This document shows positions 43,725 to 56,300 of a DNA stretch of 64,000 bases, in pieces (position 1 is the stretch's first letter; the number at the start of each line of letters is the position of its first letter). The notes beneath the pieces were generated by a model. The model did no database searches and was not told the DNA's origin. It saw nothing but the letters and a program-made list of their open reading frames with translations. The DNA is from Hermatobates lingyangjiaoensis (taxonomy: Eukaryota; Arthropoda; Insecta; Hemiptera; Hermatobatidae): positions 12,501 through 76,500 of the forward strand of contig JAPFBL010000557.1 of the NCBI GenBank assembly GCA_026182355.1, given 5' to 3'. Position numbers and translations under genes: made by a program.

Positions 43725-44100
43725 ATATATATATAATTGTTTGTAACTAACATAGAATCTGTTTATATTCTTATTTAATCTATTTCTAACATTATTTTTA
43801 TAATGCAAATCTCCTGAAGTGTATAATTGTATATGTATGTTTCTTTCAAAATAATTGTTTTATATTTTAAAGAAAGTTGTTATTTTTTATATAAATCGCT
43901 CTTTATTTTTTAGTTTTTTAAACTACTTTTTGTACTTACAATGATTTATAACTGATTATGTATTTATGTATATGTAATTTATGTGATTGAACTGTGTAGT
44001 TATTTGTTTTGTATTTTCGTAAATGAAACGCCATTTTTTGTAGAGGTGAGTTTTTTTTTCATCTTTCCCTTTAAATGGTTGATTGTATGCTGGTATAAGT
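43725..44100. other. AT-rich, nothing recognised
   Basis: No coding or repeat signal. Confidence 0.5.
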
Positions 44101-44103
44101 GTA

Positions 44104-44342
44104 AGCTGGGGTTAGCTTAGTGGTAACGTGCGCGCCTCTGGACTGTTAGGTCTGGGGTTCAATACCGACTCTGACCGTCGATTTATTCACAAGTGAGAGG
44201 TGAATAAATCTGAGTATGTCGTCCTTCGGAGAGGACGTTAAGCCGTCGGTCCCAAGCCTGTACGATGTCAGGTGCGATGTCGGTTGATGGAAATTTAGGT
44301 GCATTTACTCCTGTAATATGATGACAAGTGACCAGTAACTGT
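44104..44342 (+). mobile_element. tRNA-derived SINE, diverged copy
   Basis: GGGGTTAGCTTAGTGGTAAC contains box A; GGGTTCAATACC is box B. ATTTATTCACAAGTGAGAGG and GTCCTTCGGAGAGGACGTTA continue the body as in the copy at 44352. Confidence 0.8.
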
Positions 44343-44351
44343 TGGCAAAAT

Positions 44352-44600
44352 GGGCTAGGTTAGCTCAGTGGTTAAACGTACTCGCCTATGGACTGGGTAG
44401 GTCCAGGGTTCACCTGGATCCTCACCTGGTCCTGGATTTATTCACACGGGAGGTGAATAAATCTGAGTACTTCGTCCATCGGAGAGGACGTTATGCCGTC
44501 GGTCCCGAGCTGTACGATGCCAGGTACTCGTTAAAGATCCCTACTCTTCTAAATACACTTGAGTTAGGCAAAATTTAGGACTCCCAATGTAGAATCTGTA
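44352..44600 (+). mobile_element. tRNA-derived SINE, second copy
   Basis: GGCTAGGTTAGCTCAGTGGT (box A), a weaker box B (GGGTTCACCTGG), the TTATTCACACGGGAGGTGAA hairpin, GTCCATCGGAGAGGACGTTA, CCAGGTACTCGTTAAAGATC and a tail AAATTTAGGACTCCCAATGTAGAATC that also ends the minus copy at 10972. Confidence 0.85.
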
Positions 44601-44659
44601 AGGTCACCGATGAAACAAAAATCCGGTAAACGGCTGACGTTGTCACCCGATAAAGGATA

Positions 44660-44838
44660 GGTTTAAACAATAAATAACAAGCAATGCTGACACACTCAAC
44701 CACGCACACACACACAGACATCATTGCAAAAACATCATAAAACGACTTTTGTGACCTTAAAACATATAATTCCGTCAAAATCTCGAGATCGAATTTTTTC
44801 ACGACCACTATACTTTTACTTATAGTAAAGTAAAAAAA
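44660..44838 (-). mobile_element. Long-TIR transposon, terminal fragment
   Basis: AACAAGCAATGCTGACACAC, ATAATTCCGTCAAAATCTCG and ACTTATAGTAAAGTAAA match the right TIR at 50170-50345. Confidence 0.75.
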
Positions 44839-44839
44839 A

Positions 44840-45495
44840 AGTATAGAATAAACTTAAAGAATAAAGACGAAATAAGTTTTGTCTAGTACTATAGTATACC
44901 AGACTATGAATAAAAAAAAACAATGTATAATTGGATACGGACCTTTGAAAGAATATCTTCATAATGAGAGACTAATACAGTCACCAGCGTCTCATCAGTT
45001 ACCCAATCATCAGTTACCCAAGCACCTGAGGACATCATGAGGGGCTATAGTAGCCTATGGCATCACCGGCGGGATGACTCAGCAGACGGTCTCAGATCGT
45101 GACTCTCACCTAGGCACCAACGACCTTCCTTCATCATCAGCATTTTCAACAAACTACAAAAAGTTGTTTTCAATGTAAAAAAAACAACAACCACAATTTT
45201 ATTATAATAATCATTAATATTATTATTATTATTACTCATATGCTTAGAAAACCTATAAGAACTAATTCTCAAGTAAGGCTGCCTTACTTAAGGAAATTAA
45301 GGCCATAGCCTGAGGTAAGGTGGGAAACAGTTCGAGGCTAGTGTCCAAGAATAAAAGGGGGTGTTTTAGTTTGGTAGTCTGGTTTACTGAGAGCCCAGCA
45401 CAGTGCGCGTAAATGCATTTCACCTCCTTACACCCCCCCCCTCCCCCCCAAATTACTCGTATCTTTGTTTTTTTATTATTATTATTATTATTATA
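44840..45495. other. No gene recognised
   Basis: Mixed sequence with (TTA)n near 45215 and 45475 and a C run at 45428. An inverted TAAGGCTGCCTTACTTAAGG lies near 45275. Confidence 0.45.
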
Positions 45496-45497
45496 AT

Positions 45498-45705
45498 ACA
45501 CTTACAGTCTCTAATTTTCGGTTTGAACTGTCTTTAGGAGAGATAAGAGAGGGTAACCAAGCGCACTGGTTCAGAGACGTTTGGAGACCACTGAAGACGG
45601 TTCAAACCGAAAATTAAGAGACTGTAATTTTGAGCTTTTAATTTCTCTATGTTTCTTTTTGCACATTGAACTATATTTGCCCGTTTCGGATCGTATTTCC
45701 ATCGA
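45498..45705. repeat. PLE-type palindrome (family F, shortened)
   Basis: Inverted pair of CTGAAGAC-GGTT...AACC-GAAAATTA cores (minus about 45505-45540, plus about 45592-45625), ending in CGGATCGTATTTCCATCGAA and (TA)n. Confidence 0.7.
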
Positions 45706-45727
45706 AAAAGTATATATATATATACTT

Positions 45728-45905
45728 AAAATAAACTGTGACACATAGACTGAAACATAACAAATACTCACCTTTCAATATTTCGACCTCCATTACGGTC
45801 GAAATATTGAAATGTGAGTCTTTCTTATGTTTCAGTCTATGTGTTACAGTTTATTTTAAGTGTTATCTGTCCTGCCGGACAGTTTTTCGTTTATCTTGGT
45901 ATATA
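45728..45905. repeat. Palindromic PLE-type end (family L)
   Basis: ATAAACTGTGACACATAGAC and its inverse, closing on TTTCGACCTCCATTACGGTCGAAA. Followed by GGTATATATATA. Confidence 0.65.
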
Positions 45906-45924
45906 TATATACATATATATCCAC

Positions 45925-46145
45925 TTAAAATTCGAAAAAACGATCCAAACTGGACGCAAATTAGTTCACAAACGAAGAAAAGCAACACACAGAGAAAGAG
46001 ACACACTTACAAACTCAAATTTTCGGATGATCGGTCTTCAGGAGAAAAGAGAGAATGGGCGACCTAGCACGCCGGAAACACAACGTTTCCGGTTTGTAAG
46101 TGTGTCTCTTTCTCTGTGTGTTGCTTTTCTTCGTTTGTGAACTAA
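45925..46145. repeat. Palindromic PLE-type end (family M)
   Basis: TAGTTCACAAACGAAGAAAA with its inverse at 46118-46143, a minus CTGAAGACCGATCATCCGAAAATTT core at about 46018-46043, (TA)n on the right. Confidence 0.7.
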
Positions 46146-46162
46146 TATATATATATATATAT

Positions 46163-46314
46163 GATTCGCGCTCCGTTCTTCGACGTGGGGAGATCTCTCT
46201 CACTTCGTCCTCTCTTCTAGTCTACTCCTGATGACGAACAACAGTTCGAAATATTGAATTCTGTAAGTGTTCTCTTTATTCTTTTTTCTGTGTCGTGCTC
46301 TGTGTGATTTAAAG

Positions 46315-46315
<1 letters not shown>
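46163..46315 (+). repeat. PLE-type end, single arm (family N)
   Basis: GATTCGCGCTCCGTTCTTCG to GCTCTGTGTGATTTAAAGTT between (TA)n tracts; contains the motif below. Confidence 0.6.
46218..46268 (+). ncRNA. Hammerhead-type ribozyme motif (family N)
   Basis: CTGATGA 46228-46234, extra C, helix II GAAC/GTTC with AACA loop, GAAA 46248-46251, helix III AT/AT, T17 at 46255. Stem I next to the core is only two pairs (TC/GA). Confidence 0.5.
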
Positions 46316-46372
<57 letters not shown>

Positions 46373-46394
46373 AAACTATATATACTTATATATG

Positions 46395-46778
46395 ATTAAA
46401 ATTAACCGCAGTCTCGGCATTCACGATCTTAAGACTGAGAGATTCGATCCTACGAACTAACCTCCTGCTAACGTTATACCGTTGACCTTTCAACTCTTTT
46501 ATTCTTACCGCTTGTTTCTTGTTCATTATTGACCTTTGACCTTCCTCTTTATATTAACCTGTACTATCCTTTTAATCTATTTATAGCAATGACTAAGCAT
46601 GAGTCATCGATTTTAATTTAACATGTCAACTTGGCCAACTCCTTTTCTAGTTGAACCCTGTTAGCAGGAGGTTAGTTCGTAGGATCGAATCTCTCAGTCT
46701 TAAGATCGTGAATGCCGAGACTGCGGTTAATTTTAATGATACTTGTTTAAAAGAGGATCTGCTGCCTATTTATACCAA

Positions 46779-46800
<22 letters not shown>
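46395..46800. mobile_element. PLE terminal repeat carrying ORF N-terminus, inverted pair
   Basis: AACCGCAGTCTCGGCATTCA (46408) is inverted at about 46717-46736. The plus arm encodes RRIESLSLKIVNAETAVNFN and CLKEDLLPIYTNIY, then runs into (TA)n. This is the same stopping point as the PLE-E terminal repeat. Confidence 0.7.
46651..46785 (+). pseudogene. PLE ORF N-terminal fragment
   Basis: About 44 codons: a helix (RRLVRRIESLSLKIVNAE) followed by NDTCLKEDLLPIYTNIY, alike in form to the minus-strand frame at 12590-12700 (CLNEGLLPTFTNIY). The TNIY codons AAT-ATA-TAT merge with the (TA)n tract, and everything after is repeat. Identification rests on that internal parallel and on the PLE layout. 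Confidence 0.55.
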
Positions 46801-46826
<26 letters not shown>

Positions 46827-46829
46827 ACA

Positions 46830-47110
46830 AAGCCTAACATTTATTTTGGAGCTATATTTTCCAGTCTTTTGAAGGTACCAAACTGTACAGACAAGTACGT
46901 CGAGTTGACTTACTTTTAAATATTACGATAATAGTTATGGAATCAAAACCAGGTATACCTGACCCAGAGTAGTTAACTGGGACCAGGAGAGTTGACTTAA
47001 GTCGAATCAGGTTGTCTCTAGACTAAACCTAAAAAAACCTTCCGAGTTCTGTACAATACTTTATACCAAAAAAAAACACCATATTATACTAACCAATATA
47101 ATAAATCATT
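46830..47110. other. No gene recognised
   Basis: Unique-looking, with a small CCAGGTATACCTGACC palindrome near 46952. Confidence 0.45.
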
Positions 47111-47114
47111 ATAA

Positions 47115-47335
47115 AACCGGAAAGATGATCCAAACTTGACACAATACGAGTTCAAAATGGAATAAGAATAACACATAAAGCAAAGAAACACACTTACAAA
47201 TTTTGGGTAATCCGTCTTCAGGAGAAAAGAGAAAGGGAGGAGTGCTTGGTCTATCTTTTCTCCTGAAGACGGATTGCTCGAGAATTTTATTATATAAGTC
47301 TGTTTCTTTATTTTGTGTGTTACAATTAAATACAC
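47115..47335. repeat. Palindromic PLE-type end (family M relative)
   Basis: GAGTTCAAAATGGAATAAGA, AATCCGTCTTCAGGAG and the inverted CTCCTGAAGACGGATT. The copies are shortened and the box-to-GAAA part is damaged on the plus arm. Confidence 0.6.
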
Positions 47336-47339
47336 TAAT

Positions 47340-47680
47340 TAAATATAATTAGTAAAATACATTTAATTAAAATATAATTAAATATTTTTTATGCCTATTA
47401 TAGTTGTTATAAGCTTAGAGATAATTGATAATTATAATAATAATAATAATAACACGTAATTATATGCAATGTCATTTACGTTTGGATTTAAGAAAATGGG
47501 TAGGTGAACACAAGGATATGTTGGCGGACGAGGGAACATTCTTTCCCTAAATAAAATACTTACCCCTGTGAACTCTTCGACCACACACGAGCAACTTGCT
47601 TTAAACTTTAATTAAATTTATAAAATTATTAGAAAAATATTTTCTTAACTGTTTATGACTTTTATAATTTTTTTCTTATC
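47340..47680. other. AT-rich, nothing recognised
   Basis: No coding or repeat signal apart from short AAT runs. Confidence 0.45.
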
Positions 47681-47682
47681 TG

Positions 47683-50345
47683 TTTTTACTTTACTATAAG
47701 TAAAGTATAGTGATCGTGAAAAAATCCGATCTCGAGATTTTGACGGAATTACATGTTTTGAGGTCCCAGAAGTCGTTTTATGAAGTTTTTTTGATGATGT
47801 CTGTGTGTGTGTGGGTGGGTGAGTGTGTTAGCATTGCTTGTTACCACGCTACGGTCCAGAATCTTTGATGGATCAAGTTGATATTTTCCAAAAAAAATGG
47901 GCCTCATAGGGAAGAAGATCCCTATTGTTTGGGAAGAATTATGCATGATGGGAAAGTCACTTTTTTTTGCCAAAAACCGTTTTTTAATAAACATTTTTTT
48001 CTCCTAAACTGATAACCGTTTGATTTTGAAATTTTGGCATTATCTTTGCAAATAGAGGTTACAAATAGAACAAGTGAAAAATATATTCAGAATTTTAAAT
48101 AATGGGACATATTTTTTTTCCAATTAAATGTAAACATTTTGACGACTAATAATTCAATCTCAAAGCTTGTGAGAGCGACACAAGTCATACCGTTTGACGA
48201 ATATAAATGAAACTATGCTTAAAAATCTGGAGTGGCCTACACTCAACTTTACTATAAGTAAACTTAATATCAAACTTCTTGGGTATATAATATATAATGT
48301 CTCATTTAAGCATAATATAATCGTCTAAAAGGGAGATGTTTATTAGTCTTTCATTCCTGAAGTAGTACAGATAGTGATTGATCCACTTTTTTTGTATGTC
48401 ACACATTAAACAGTTATACAATAATTAGTATAACTACAGCAGTAATAACATTATAAAAAGTAAATTAAAAATTTGCTTGTACGAAATAATTTCCTACAAG
48501 AAAGAATGGCTTTTGCTCCAATAGCCAGTGGATCTCTTACATAGTTTATCTGACCTCCTTCTACATTTAATACTTAAGACAAATTTTCCCATTTAGAAAT
48601 TAAAAATATTTTAGGTATATTAAAAGCACTACAAATTTTTTGTCTGAAATGTCAAAAATATGTAAGAAAAAATGTCGTTTTAAGATAATTTTTAATTTAA
48701 GATGTAGGTTAATTTCATTTATTATTATTAAAAGAATTTTTTTTTAATTCTGAATAATTTTCAACATTTTTAGTCTTTTATCAAATTATTATACTGGAAA
48801 TTTTATGGCATGCTAGAGTTTTTTAAAAACTCACTTTTCTTTCCCTTAGTCAAAAATCATAAAAATTCAATTTACTCTGAGCGAATGTTATTTTTTCTCA
48901 CGTGCTGTACTCTACACTTTGCTGTAAATGTATATTGAGAAAAAATATGTTGGTAAATAGCGACTTTTGTATTCTCAAATCAAGTTCGAAGCCGACTTTT
49001 CTGTACAATTTTAAATTTAAAAGCTGGAAGCTTGAAATTTTTAAGTATAATGGTATGAACTATTAGACAAGAATAGTGAAAAAAATGGATATTAGTCGAA
49101 AACATAGAAGGCCTCTTACAGGATGAAAAAGTTCATTCCACAAACTTCAGTATTAAACAAAAATAATGTCATTCATAAACATAAAAAAATCAGCATCTGA
49201 TATTAATCCTTGTAGAATTTTGCAACATGTAGATTGATTAGAACATTTTGTTAGACAAACTCATCATACCATGAAAAGAATCAGAAATTATATGTTTAAT
49301 AATATGCTCTATTGTCGTTGAATTGTTAGATATATTTCTTTTATATATTCTTTAAAAGAATTATATTATTATTATTATATTATTATTTAAAAGAATTATA
49401 TTTATTATATTATATTCTTTTTATATCACATATAAGTCGTTAAATCATTTCAAAAATTTTCATTATATCTATAAACATTATATTATTTCGGTCAATTCAC
49501 TCAAAAAAATTCTAAGTCAACGTAAACAATGTAAAAAAATATCAAAAATTCGACAAGTATAGCAGGTGATTCATTAGTCTGGGATAAACAAACAGTTTTT
49601 ATAGCTTTATTGCACTTTGCCATGATTGAACATTCATGATTTTTTTTCTAAATTACTAATTTTTTGTTCCGTTTTTGGTAAAATTTTCATGGTTTCTTAA
49701 TGAGCCGTTTAACGTTAAAAAAACATTTTCTGAAAACAGAAATCGTACTTTAATGCCCCTTTGGCGAATGTAATTTTAAAAACAAATATCTCATTTCATT
49801 CTCCATACAATGATCTATTTTTAGGTATTGTTTGATTTTGATCGGTCATACGGCATGGCTTTTATGGCTCTCTTAAGCTTTGAGATTGAATTGAAGTTCT
49901 AATTTTTACATTTTATTGAAAAAAATATTTGCAGTTTTTCTTAAATTTTGAATATTTTTCTTTTATTGCATTTGTAACCTCAAAGATAGTGCTAACATTT
50001 CAAAACTCTAAAGTTAGGAGTTTAGGAGAAAAAGTGTTGTCTATAAACAGGTTTTTGGCAAAAAAAAGTGACTTTCCCGTCATGCATAATTCTTCCCAAA
50101 CAATAGGGATCATCTATACTATGATAGGGCCCATTTTTGTGTAAAATATCAACTTGATCCATCAAAGATTCTGGACCGTAGCATGGTAATAAGCAATGCT
50201 AACACACTCATCCACCCACCCACACAAAGACATCATCAAAAAACTTCATAAAACAACCTCTGGGACCTCAAAACATGTAATTCTGTCAAAACCTCAAGAT
50301 CGAATTTTTCATAATCACTATACTTTATTTATAGTAAAGTAAAAA
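47683..50345. mobile_element. Long-TIR DNA transposon, ~2.66 kb
   Basis: Terminal inverted repeats of about 540-560 bp: TTTTTACTTTACTATAAGTA at the left and its inverse at the right, with CGATCTCGAGATTTTGACGG, GGTCCAGAATCTTTGATGGA and GATCAAGTTGATATTTT shared. TIR tips contain the palindrome ACTATAAGTAAAGTATAGT. The interior has no long frame; a short decayed one (SFINIKKSASDINPCRILQH) is near 49165-49310. No target duplication could be fixed. Superfamily not recognised. Confidence 0.8.
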
Positions 50346-50349
50346 TTGA

Positions 50350-51260
50350 TAATAAAACGTCATTTAACAGCCTGTATTAGAAAATAGGAAAACCCTCATG
50401 TATTCTTCTACAACAGAAGGTTGTCAACCTCAAATTTCAGTAAGGCAAAATTGAATAGTGAAGTAAAGTCAGGAGCCATATTTAATATTTATTGAAAAAT
50501 TAAATGCAACTGATATGGAATGTTCATCCTTTTCATATGTAAACAAACTTTAGTTTTGCTTAAACACAACTAAATGTGGTATTCAAACAAAAACACAGAT
50601 CTGTTATTCATTTCTTATTTAAATAAATAAAGTATGTTTCTCCCCATATCCTTTCAAGTTCCTTTTCAAACTAAACCTTTTTCAAAGCCAGCAACAAAAG
50701 AACCAAAACGAAAAATGACATTTAATAAAAATCCAACTATTAATATATATATGTAAACTATATTCACAAAAAAGAACACACAGAAATGAAACAGAAACTC
50801 ACTGCTATATTTTGATGGCTTCGTCATCAGGAAAATAGATGTGAATCACTCTGATGACTGGTAACAACTCAGTGATCTATAAATATATCACAAACATGAA
50901 TATCCTAAAACAAAAATCACAACAACCATATATCTTAATCTATTCTTTGTGATATATATTTCTTTGATATAAAATATATATCACAAACAAATATACTGAA
51001 GTAAGTTAAGAAAAATGTTTTAAACATCTTGAAGTTTATTCGGTAATTACTAAAATAAAACAAATCCAATTTTAATAATTTTAAAAGGAAATTATTACCA
51101 TAAATAAAGTTTCTTTTTGCTGAATTACCTTTAAAAAATTCATTATTTTCATTAAAACAAATGCTCAAATAATCAAAATAAAGTGTTAAAAAGTCTAGAA
51201 ATTAGAGAAATTTGGCAAATTACTTCTTTAATAAACATGATATAGGATTAAATTTAGTTT
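50350..51260. other. Mostly unique; one PLE-type end at ~50740-50900
   Basis: 50755-50835 has ACTATATTCACAAAAAAGAA, a minus CTGATGACGAAGCCATCAAAA stretch and a nearby (TA)n, like the hammerhead families but without a good helix II. The rest is AT-rich. Confidence 0.4.
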
Positions 51261-51269
51261 AAACACATT

Positions 51270-52015
51270 TAAAAACTAATTTCATAGATACTTGAATAGT
51301 TTTTATATAATTGTGTTGATATAATTTTTAATAATAAACATTTCATAATGTCAAAATTATTAATATGATTAATCATATATAGAAACTACAGTTTCAAAGT
51401 ATGAAAAAAAAATATGTGATAATGCAGAATGAACCAAAAGTAAGTTTACAATTGCCCAAATCTTTTCTTTGCTACATAAAGATTTCAATTGGTGAACAAT
51501 ATAATACAAGTATTAAATTAATAGTAAATTCAAATGGATATTAAATTTATATTAGAAGTTAGAAAAGAACAGAGTAAATTAGTTGAAATAAATACAATAT
51601 ATGAATGTTGAATTGAACTATTAAGGTTTTTAGCAAGAGGAATTAGTATGAAATTAGTAAATAACTTAATTAATCTACCAATAGGAAGAAATATGACATT
51701 ATAACAGATTGAACAAGTAATGAACATTTAAAGTGCTCAACCTATCATTTAGTGTTGATATAATTTTTAATAATAAACAATTCATAATGTCAAAATTATA
51801 AATATTACTTTATATAGAAACTACAGTTTCAAAATATTAAAAATTTTCAATGAATTTAACAACTATATGATAACAAAGAATGAACCAAAAGTAAGTTTAC
51901 AGTTACCCAACTCTTTTCATTGCTTCATAATGATTTCAATTGGTAAACAATTATAATACAGGTAAAAGAAATGGATGTTAAATTAATATTGGAAGTTGTA
52001 AAATGCTGAGCTTGT
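51270..52015. repeat. Direct duplication, ~270-bp units 470 bp apart
   Basis: GTTGATATAATTTTTAATAA, CATAGAAACTACAGTTTCAA-like and AAGAATGAACCAAAAGTAAG recur at 51310/51750, 51375/51810 and 51425/51880. Confidence 0.7.
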
Positions 52016-52019
52016 TCTA

Positions 52020-53108
52020 TGGACAAGGTTATTGTAGCCATGGTTTTAGTCCTGTATTATGTTCTCATATTTTTTCTAAATCAGTTTTAAGTAACGTAAT
52101 TTTGCATTATATGATTATAAAGAATGATTTTTATTTATTAATTAAAATAATATGCCAGTAAATAGTAAAATGAACGTTAAATGATACATCATTACATTGT
52201 ATAACAAAATTGAAATAGTTAATTGTATTAAATATGAAACAACTATAATCATAAAAACAATGATAACTATTATTGAATTCAAACTGTAAGAGTTACACAT
52301 AATATTAGAAAGTAATATATTCTATTAAACTTTAATAATTTAAAATGAAATTCTAATTATTTCAATAATTTTTTTTGGTAGGATATTTGTTTGACATTTT
52401 GATAAATAACGAACACATTATTCTGTATTTTTAATTAATTTATCACATTGTGTATAAATATAGGTATGTATTATTGATTTTTATATAATTTTTTTTAAAG
52501 AAAGGACGCTAACCTATAACTGAAGTAGCCATTTGGTTAAACATAATCACTAAGAAATTTTCATCTAATTATTTATTTATTATTATTATTATTGAACTAA
52601 TTTATTGTTAAAAATATACCTACAAATAGTTGCAGAAACGGTCGTACTTACGATTTGTTTAAATATTCAGGAATATTGTTCTTTTCAGAGAATAATATTT
52701 CATTATGGCGGATGTATTAGAACACTACAGAGTCGTATTCTGAACTAACCAATCACAGTGCATGATGTGCATGACGTCACTCAAACAACATCATTTCAAT
52801 TACGTCATTTCTTGGTTCGCTTAATCTCTTTAAATAAAACACTATTTTACTTGTTTTCTTTAAGGAAATATATCGAATGACTGTATTATATATATATATA
52901 TTATGTATTACTATATTATATACTATACTATATATACTATATTATATATACTATTTGATAAATAACGAGCACATTATTCTGTATTTTAAATTAATTTGTC
53001 ATATTGTGTGTAAATATAGGTATGTGTTATTGTTTTAATACACAAATCAATATAGTACTATAGTATATAATACTATAGTACTATAATATACTATACTATA
53101 ATATACTA
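52020..53108. other. AT-rich; one short direct repeat
   Basis: GATAAATAACGAACACATTA at 52400 recurs at 52957 with the following 70 bp. (TA)-rich stretches 52885-53115. No gene. Confidence 0.5.
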
Positions 53109-53111
53109 TAT

Positions 53112-53390
53112 ATATTGATATTCATGATTTGTTTTCTTGACCCAATATTTATATGATGTAATTTTTTTTTGAGGGTTGAGGTCTAATGATTTTAAACTAG
53201 TCCTTATGCCGACGCTTCGACATATATTTATGTCATCTTCAGGGCTACAACATGATTGTTTTACAATTACCACTACTATCACTACTATTTTGGTTATTTA
53301 TTACATTTTACATGTACAGAAACGGAAAGGAATTGATTCATAAATCAGTTATTTCGACTATGGATTTTTTTTTCACATTGACATAAGGAT
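53112..53390 (-). mobile_element. PLE-type end, family H arm
   Basis: Matches 22740-23140. The minus core (53213-53243) has GAAG for GAAA. Confidence 0.65.
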
Positions 53391-53399
53391 ATTGATATA

Positions 53400-56300
53400 A
53401 GGATATGATTATTAGTCTTTCATTCCTGAGGTAGTACAGATAGTGATTGAAGGACATATCAATATATAAGCTTAATTTTGTACATCACACAGCTGATGCA
53501 AATAATTTCATTAGTATAACTACAGCAATAATAATATTTTTGAAAAACCAAAGTGAACATTTCTTGATACGAAATATTCTTCTACAAGAGAACTTGGCTT
53601 TTGTTCAAATAGCCAGTGGATTTCTTACATCGTTTACTTGACATCCTTCTACATTGAATATTAAAGTAAAATTATCAAATTTAAAACAGGAAAATACCCT
53701 TGTTTTCTCTGAAAAACATCATAAACAGCGAAGATAATGTGGTTTTAAGGTGATTTATAATTAAAGATGTACCATAATTACATTTTTTAATCTCAAAACG
53801 AAAGATTTCAATTTTGAATTATCTTTTACATTTTTGGTTATTCATAGAATTATTATACTGAAAATTATTAACTTCTTAGTATTTAATAAGATCATTTTCC
53901 TTCCCCTTTGTCAAATATCATATATACGAATTTTTTCTGAGTGAGTGTTATCATTTTCCTGCACAATATTACTCCTCTTACATCTCATATAAGTCAATAA
54001 ACTATTTAAATTGTTCCTTTATAAATATCAATTTTATCTCAGTGGATTCGCTCAAAAAACGACAAAAGAGCATATTAAACATATAATTTCTGATTCTTTT
54101 CATGGTATGATGAGTTTGTCTAACAAAATTTTCTAATCGATCTACATGTTGCAAAATTCTACAAGGATTAATATCAGATGCTGATTTTTTTATGTTTATG
54201 AATGACATTATTTTTGGTTAATACTGAAGTTTGTGGAATGAACTTTTTCATCTTGTAAGAGACCTTCTATGTTTTCGACTAATATCCATTTTTTTCACTA
54301 TTCTTGTCTAATAGTTCATACCATTATACTTAAAAATTTCAAGCTTCCAGCTTTTAAATTTAAAATTGTACAGAAAAGTCGGCTTCGAACTTGATTTGAG
54401 AATACAAAAGTCGCTATTTACCAACATATTTTTTCTCAATATACATTTACAGCAAAGTGTAGAGTACAGCACGTGAGAAAAAATAACATTCGCTTAGAGT
54501 AAATTGAATTTTTATGATTTTTGACTAAGGGAAAGAAAAGTGAGTTTTTAAAAAACTCTAGCATGCCATAAAATTTCCAGTATAATAATTTGATAAAAGA
54601 CTAAAAATGTAGCATTATTCAGAATAAAAAAAATTCTTTTAATAATAATAAATGAAATTAACCTACATCTTAAATTAAAAATTATCTTAAAACGACATTT
54701 TTTCTTACATATTTTTGACATTTCAGACAAAAAATTTGTAGTGCTTTTAATATACCTAAAATATTTTTAATTTCCAAATGGGAAAATTTGTCTTAAGTAT
54801 TAAATGTAGAAGGAGGTCAGATAAACTATGTAAGAGATCCACTGGCTATTGGAGCAAAAGTCATGCTCTCTTGTAGGAAATTATTTCGTACAAGCAAATT
54901 TTTAATTTACTTTTTATAATGTTATTACTGCTGTAGTTATACTAATTATTGTATAACTGTTAAATGTGTGACATACAAAAAAAGTGGATCAATCACTATC
55001 TGTACTACTTCAGGAATGAAAGACTAATAAACATCTCCCTTTTAGACGATTATATTATGCTTAAATGAGACATTATATATTATATACCCAAGAAGTTTGA
55101 TATTAAGTTTACTTATAGTAAAGTTGAGTGTAGGCCACTCCAGATTTTTAAGCATAGTTTCATTTATATCCGTCAAACGGTATGACTTGTGTCGCTCTCA
55201 CAAGCTTTGAGATTGAATTATTAGTCGTCAAAATGTTTACATTTAATTGAAAAAAAAAATATGTCCCATTATTTAAAATTCTGAATATATTTTTCGCTTG
55301 TTCTATTTGTAACCTCTATTTGCAAAGATAATGCCAAAATTTCAAAATCAAACGGTTATCAGTTTAGGAGAAAAAAATGTTTATTAAAAAACGGTTTTTG
55401 GCAAAAAAAAGTGACTTTCCCATCATGCATAATTCTTCCCAAACAATAGGGATCTTCTTCCCTATGAGGCCCAATTTTGTGTAAAATATCAACTTGATCC
55501 ATCAAAGATTCTGGACCATAGCGTGGTAACAAGCAATGCTAACACACTCACCCACCCACCCCCACACACACAGATATCATCGAAAAAACTTCATAAAACG
55601 ACTTCTAGGACCTCAAAACATGTAATTCCGTCAAAATCTCGAGATCGAATTTTTTCACGATTACTATACTTTACTTATAGTAAAGTAAATATGGAACATT
55701 ATGTGGAAAATGATTTGAAATATTTTTTTCATAATTACATTCACCAAAGGGGCGTTAAAGTTCGATTTCTGTTTTCAGAAAATGTTTTTTTACGCTAAAC
55801 GGCTCATTAAAAACTCATGAAAATTTGACCAAAAATGGAACGAAAAAATAGCAATTCATAAAAAAATATTCATGAAGTTTCAATTACGGGAAAGAGCAAA
55901 AAAGCTTCAAAAACCGTTTGTTTATTCTAGACTAAGGGATCTCCTGCTACCATTGTCGAATTTTTGATATTTTTTTACAATGTTTACATTGACTTAGAAA
56001 TTTTTTGAGCAAAACCACTGACATAAGAGTAGACTATTCTAGTCTAATAGTTCATATTTATTATTTTCAAAAATTAGTAGCTCCCAACTTTAAATGATTT
56101 AAATTATGTTGAATAGTGGTCTTCGACTTTGAATTGGCTAATTACTAATATATTTTTTCCCAATATACATTCATAGCAAGCTTATAACAGAGTACGAGAC
56201 GCAGGAAAAAAGATAACACTCACTCAGAGAAAATTGGTGTATATGATTTTCAACAAAGGGGAAGGAAAATGATTTTAATAAATACTAAGTCATAAAATTC

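Noticed and set aside
44104..44180. Possible tRNA gene
   Set aside because: Boxes A and B are good but the acceptor stem does not close and the sequence continues into a SINE body shared with two other copies.
50800..50840. Minus-strand CTGATGACGAAGCCATC as a hammerhead core
   Set aside because: Helix II would be only two pairs (GA/UC) and the GAAA is replaced by AAAA; kept only as a PLE-type end.
51530..51727. 65-codon minus frame with hydrophobic stretches
   Set aside because: Lies in a duplicated AT-rich segment; the other copy does not keep the frame.
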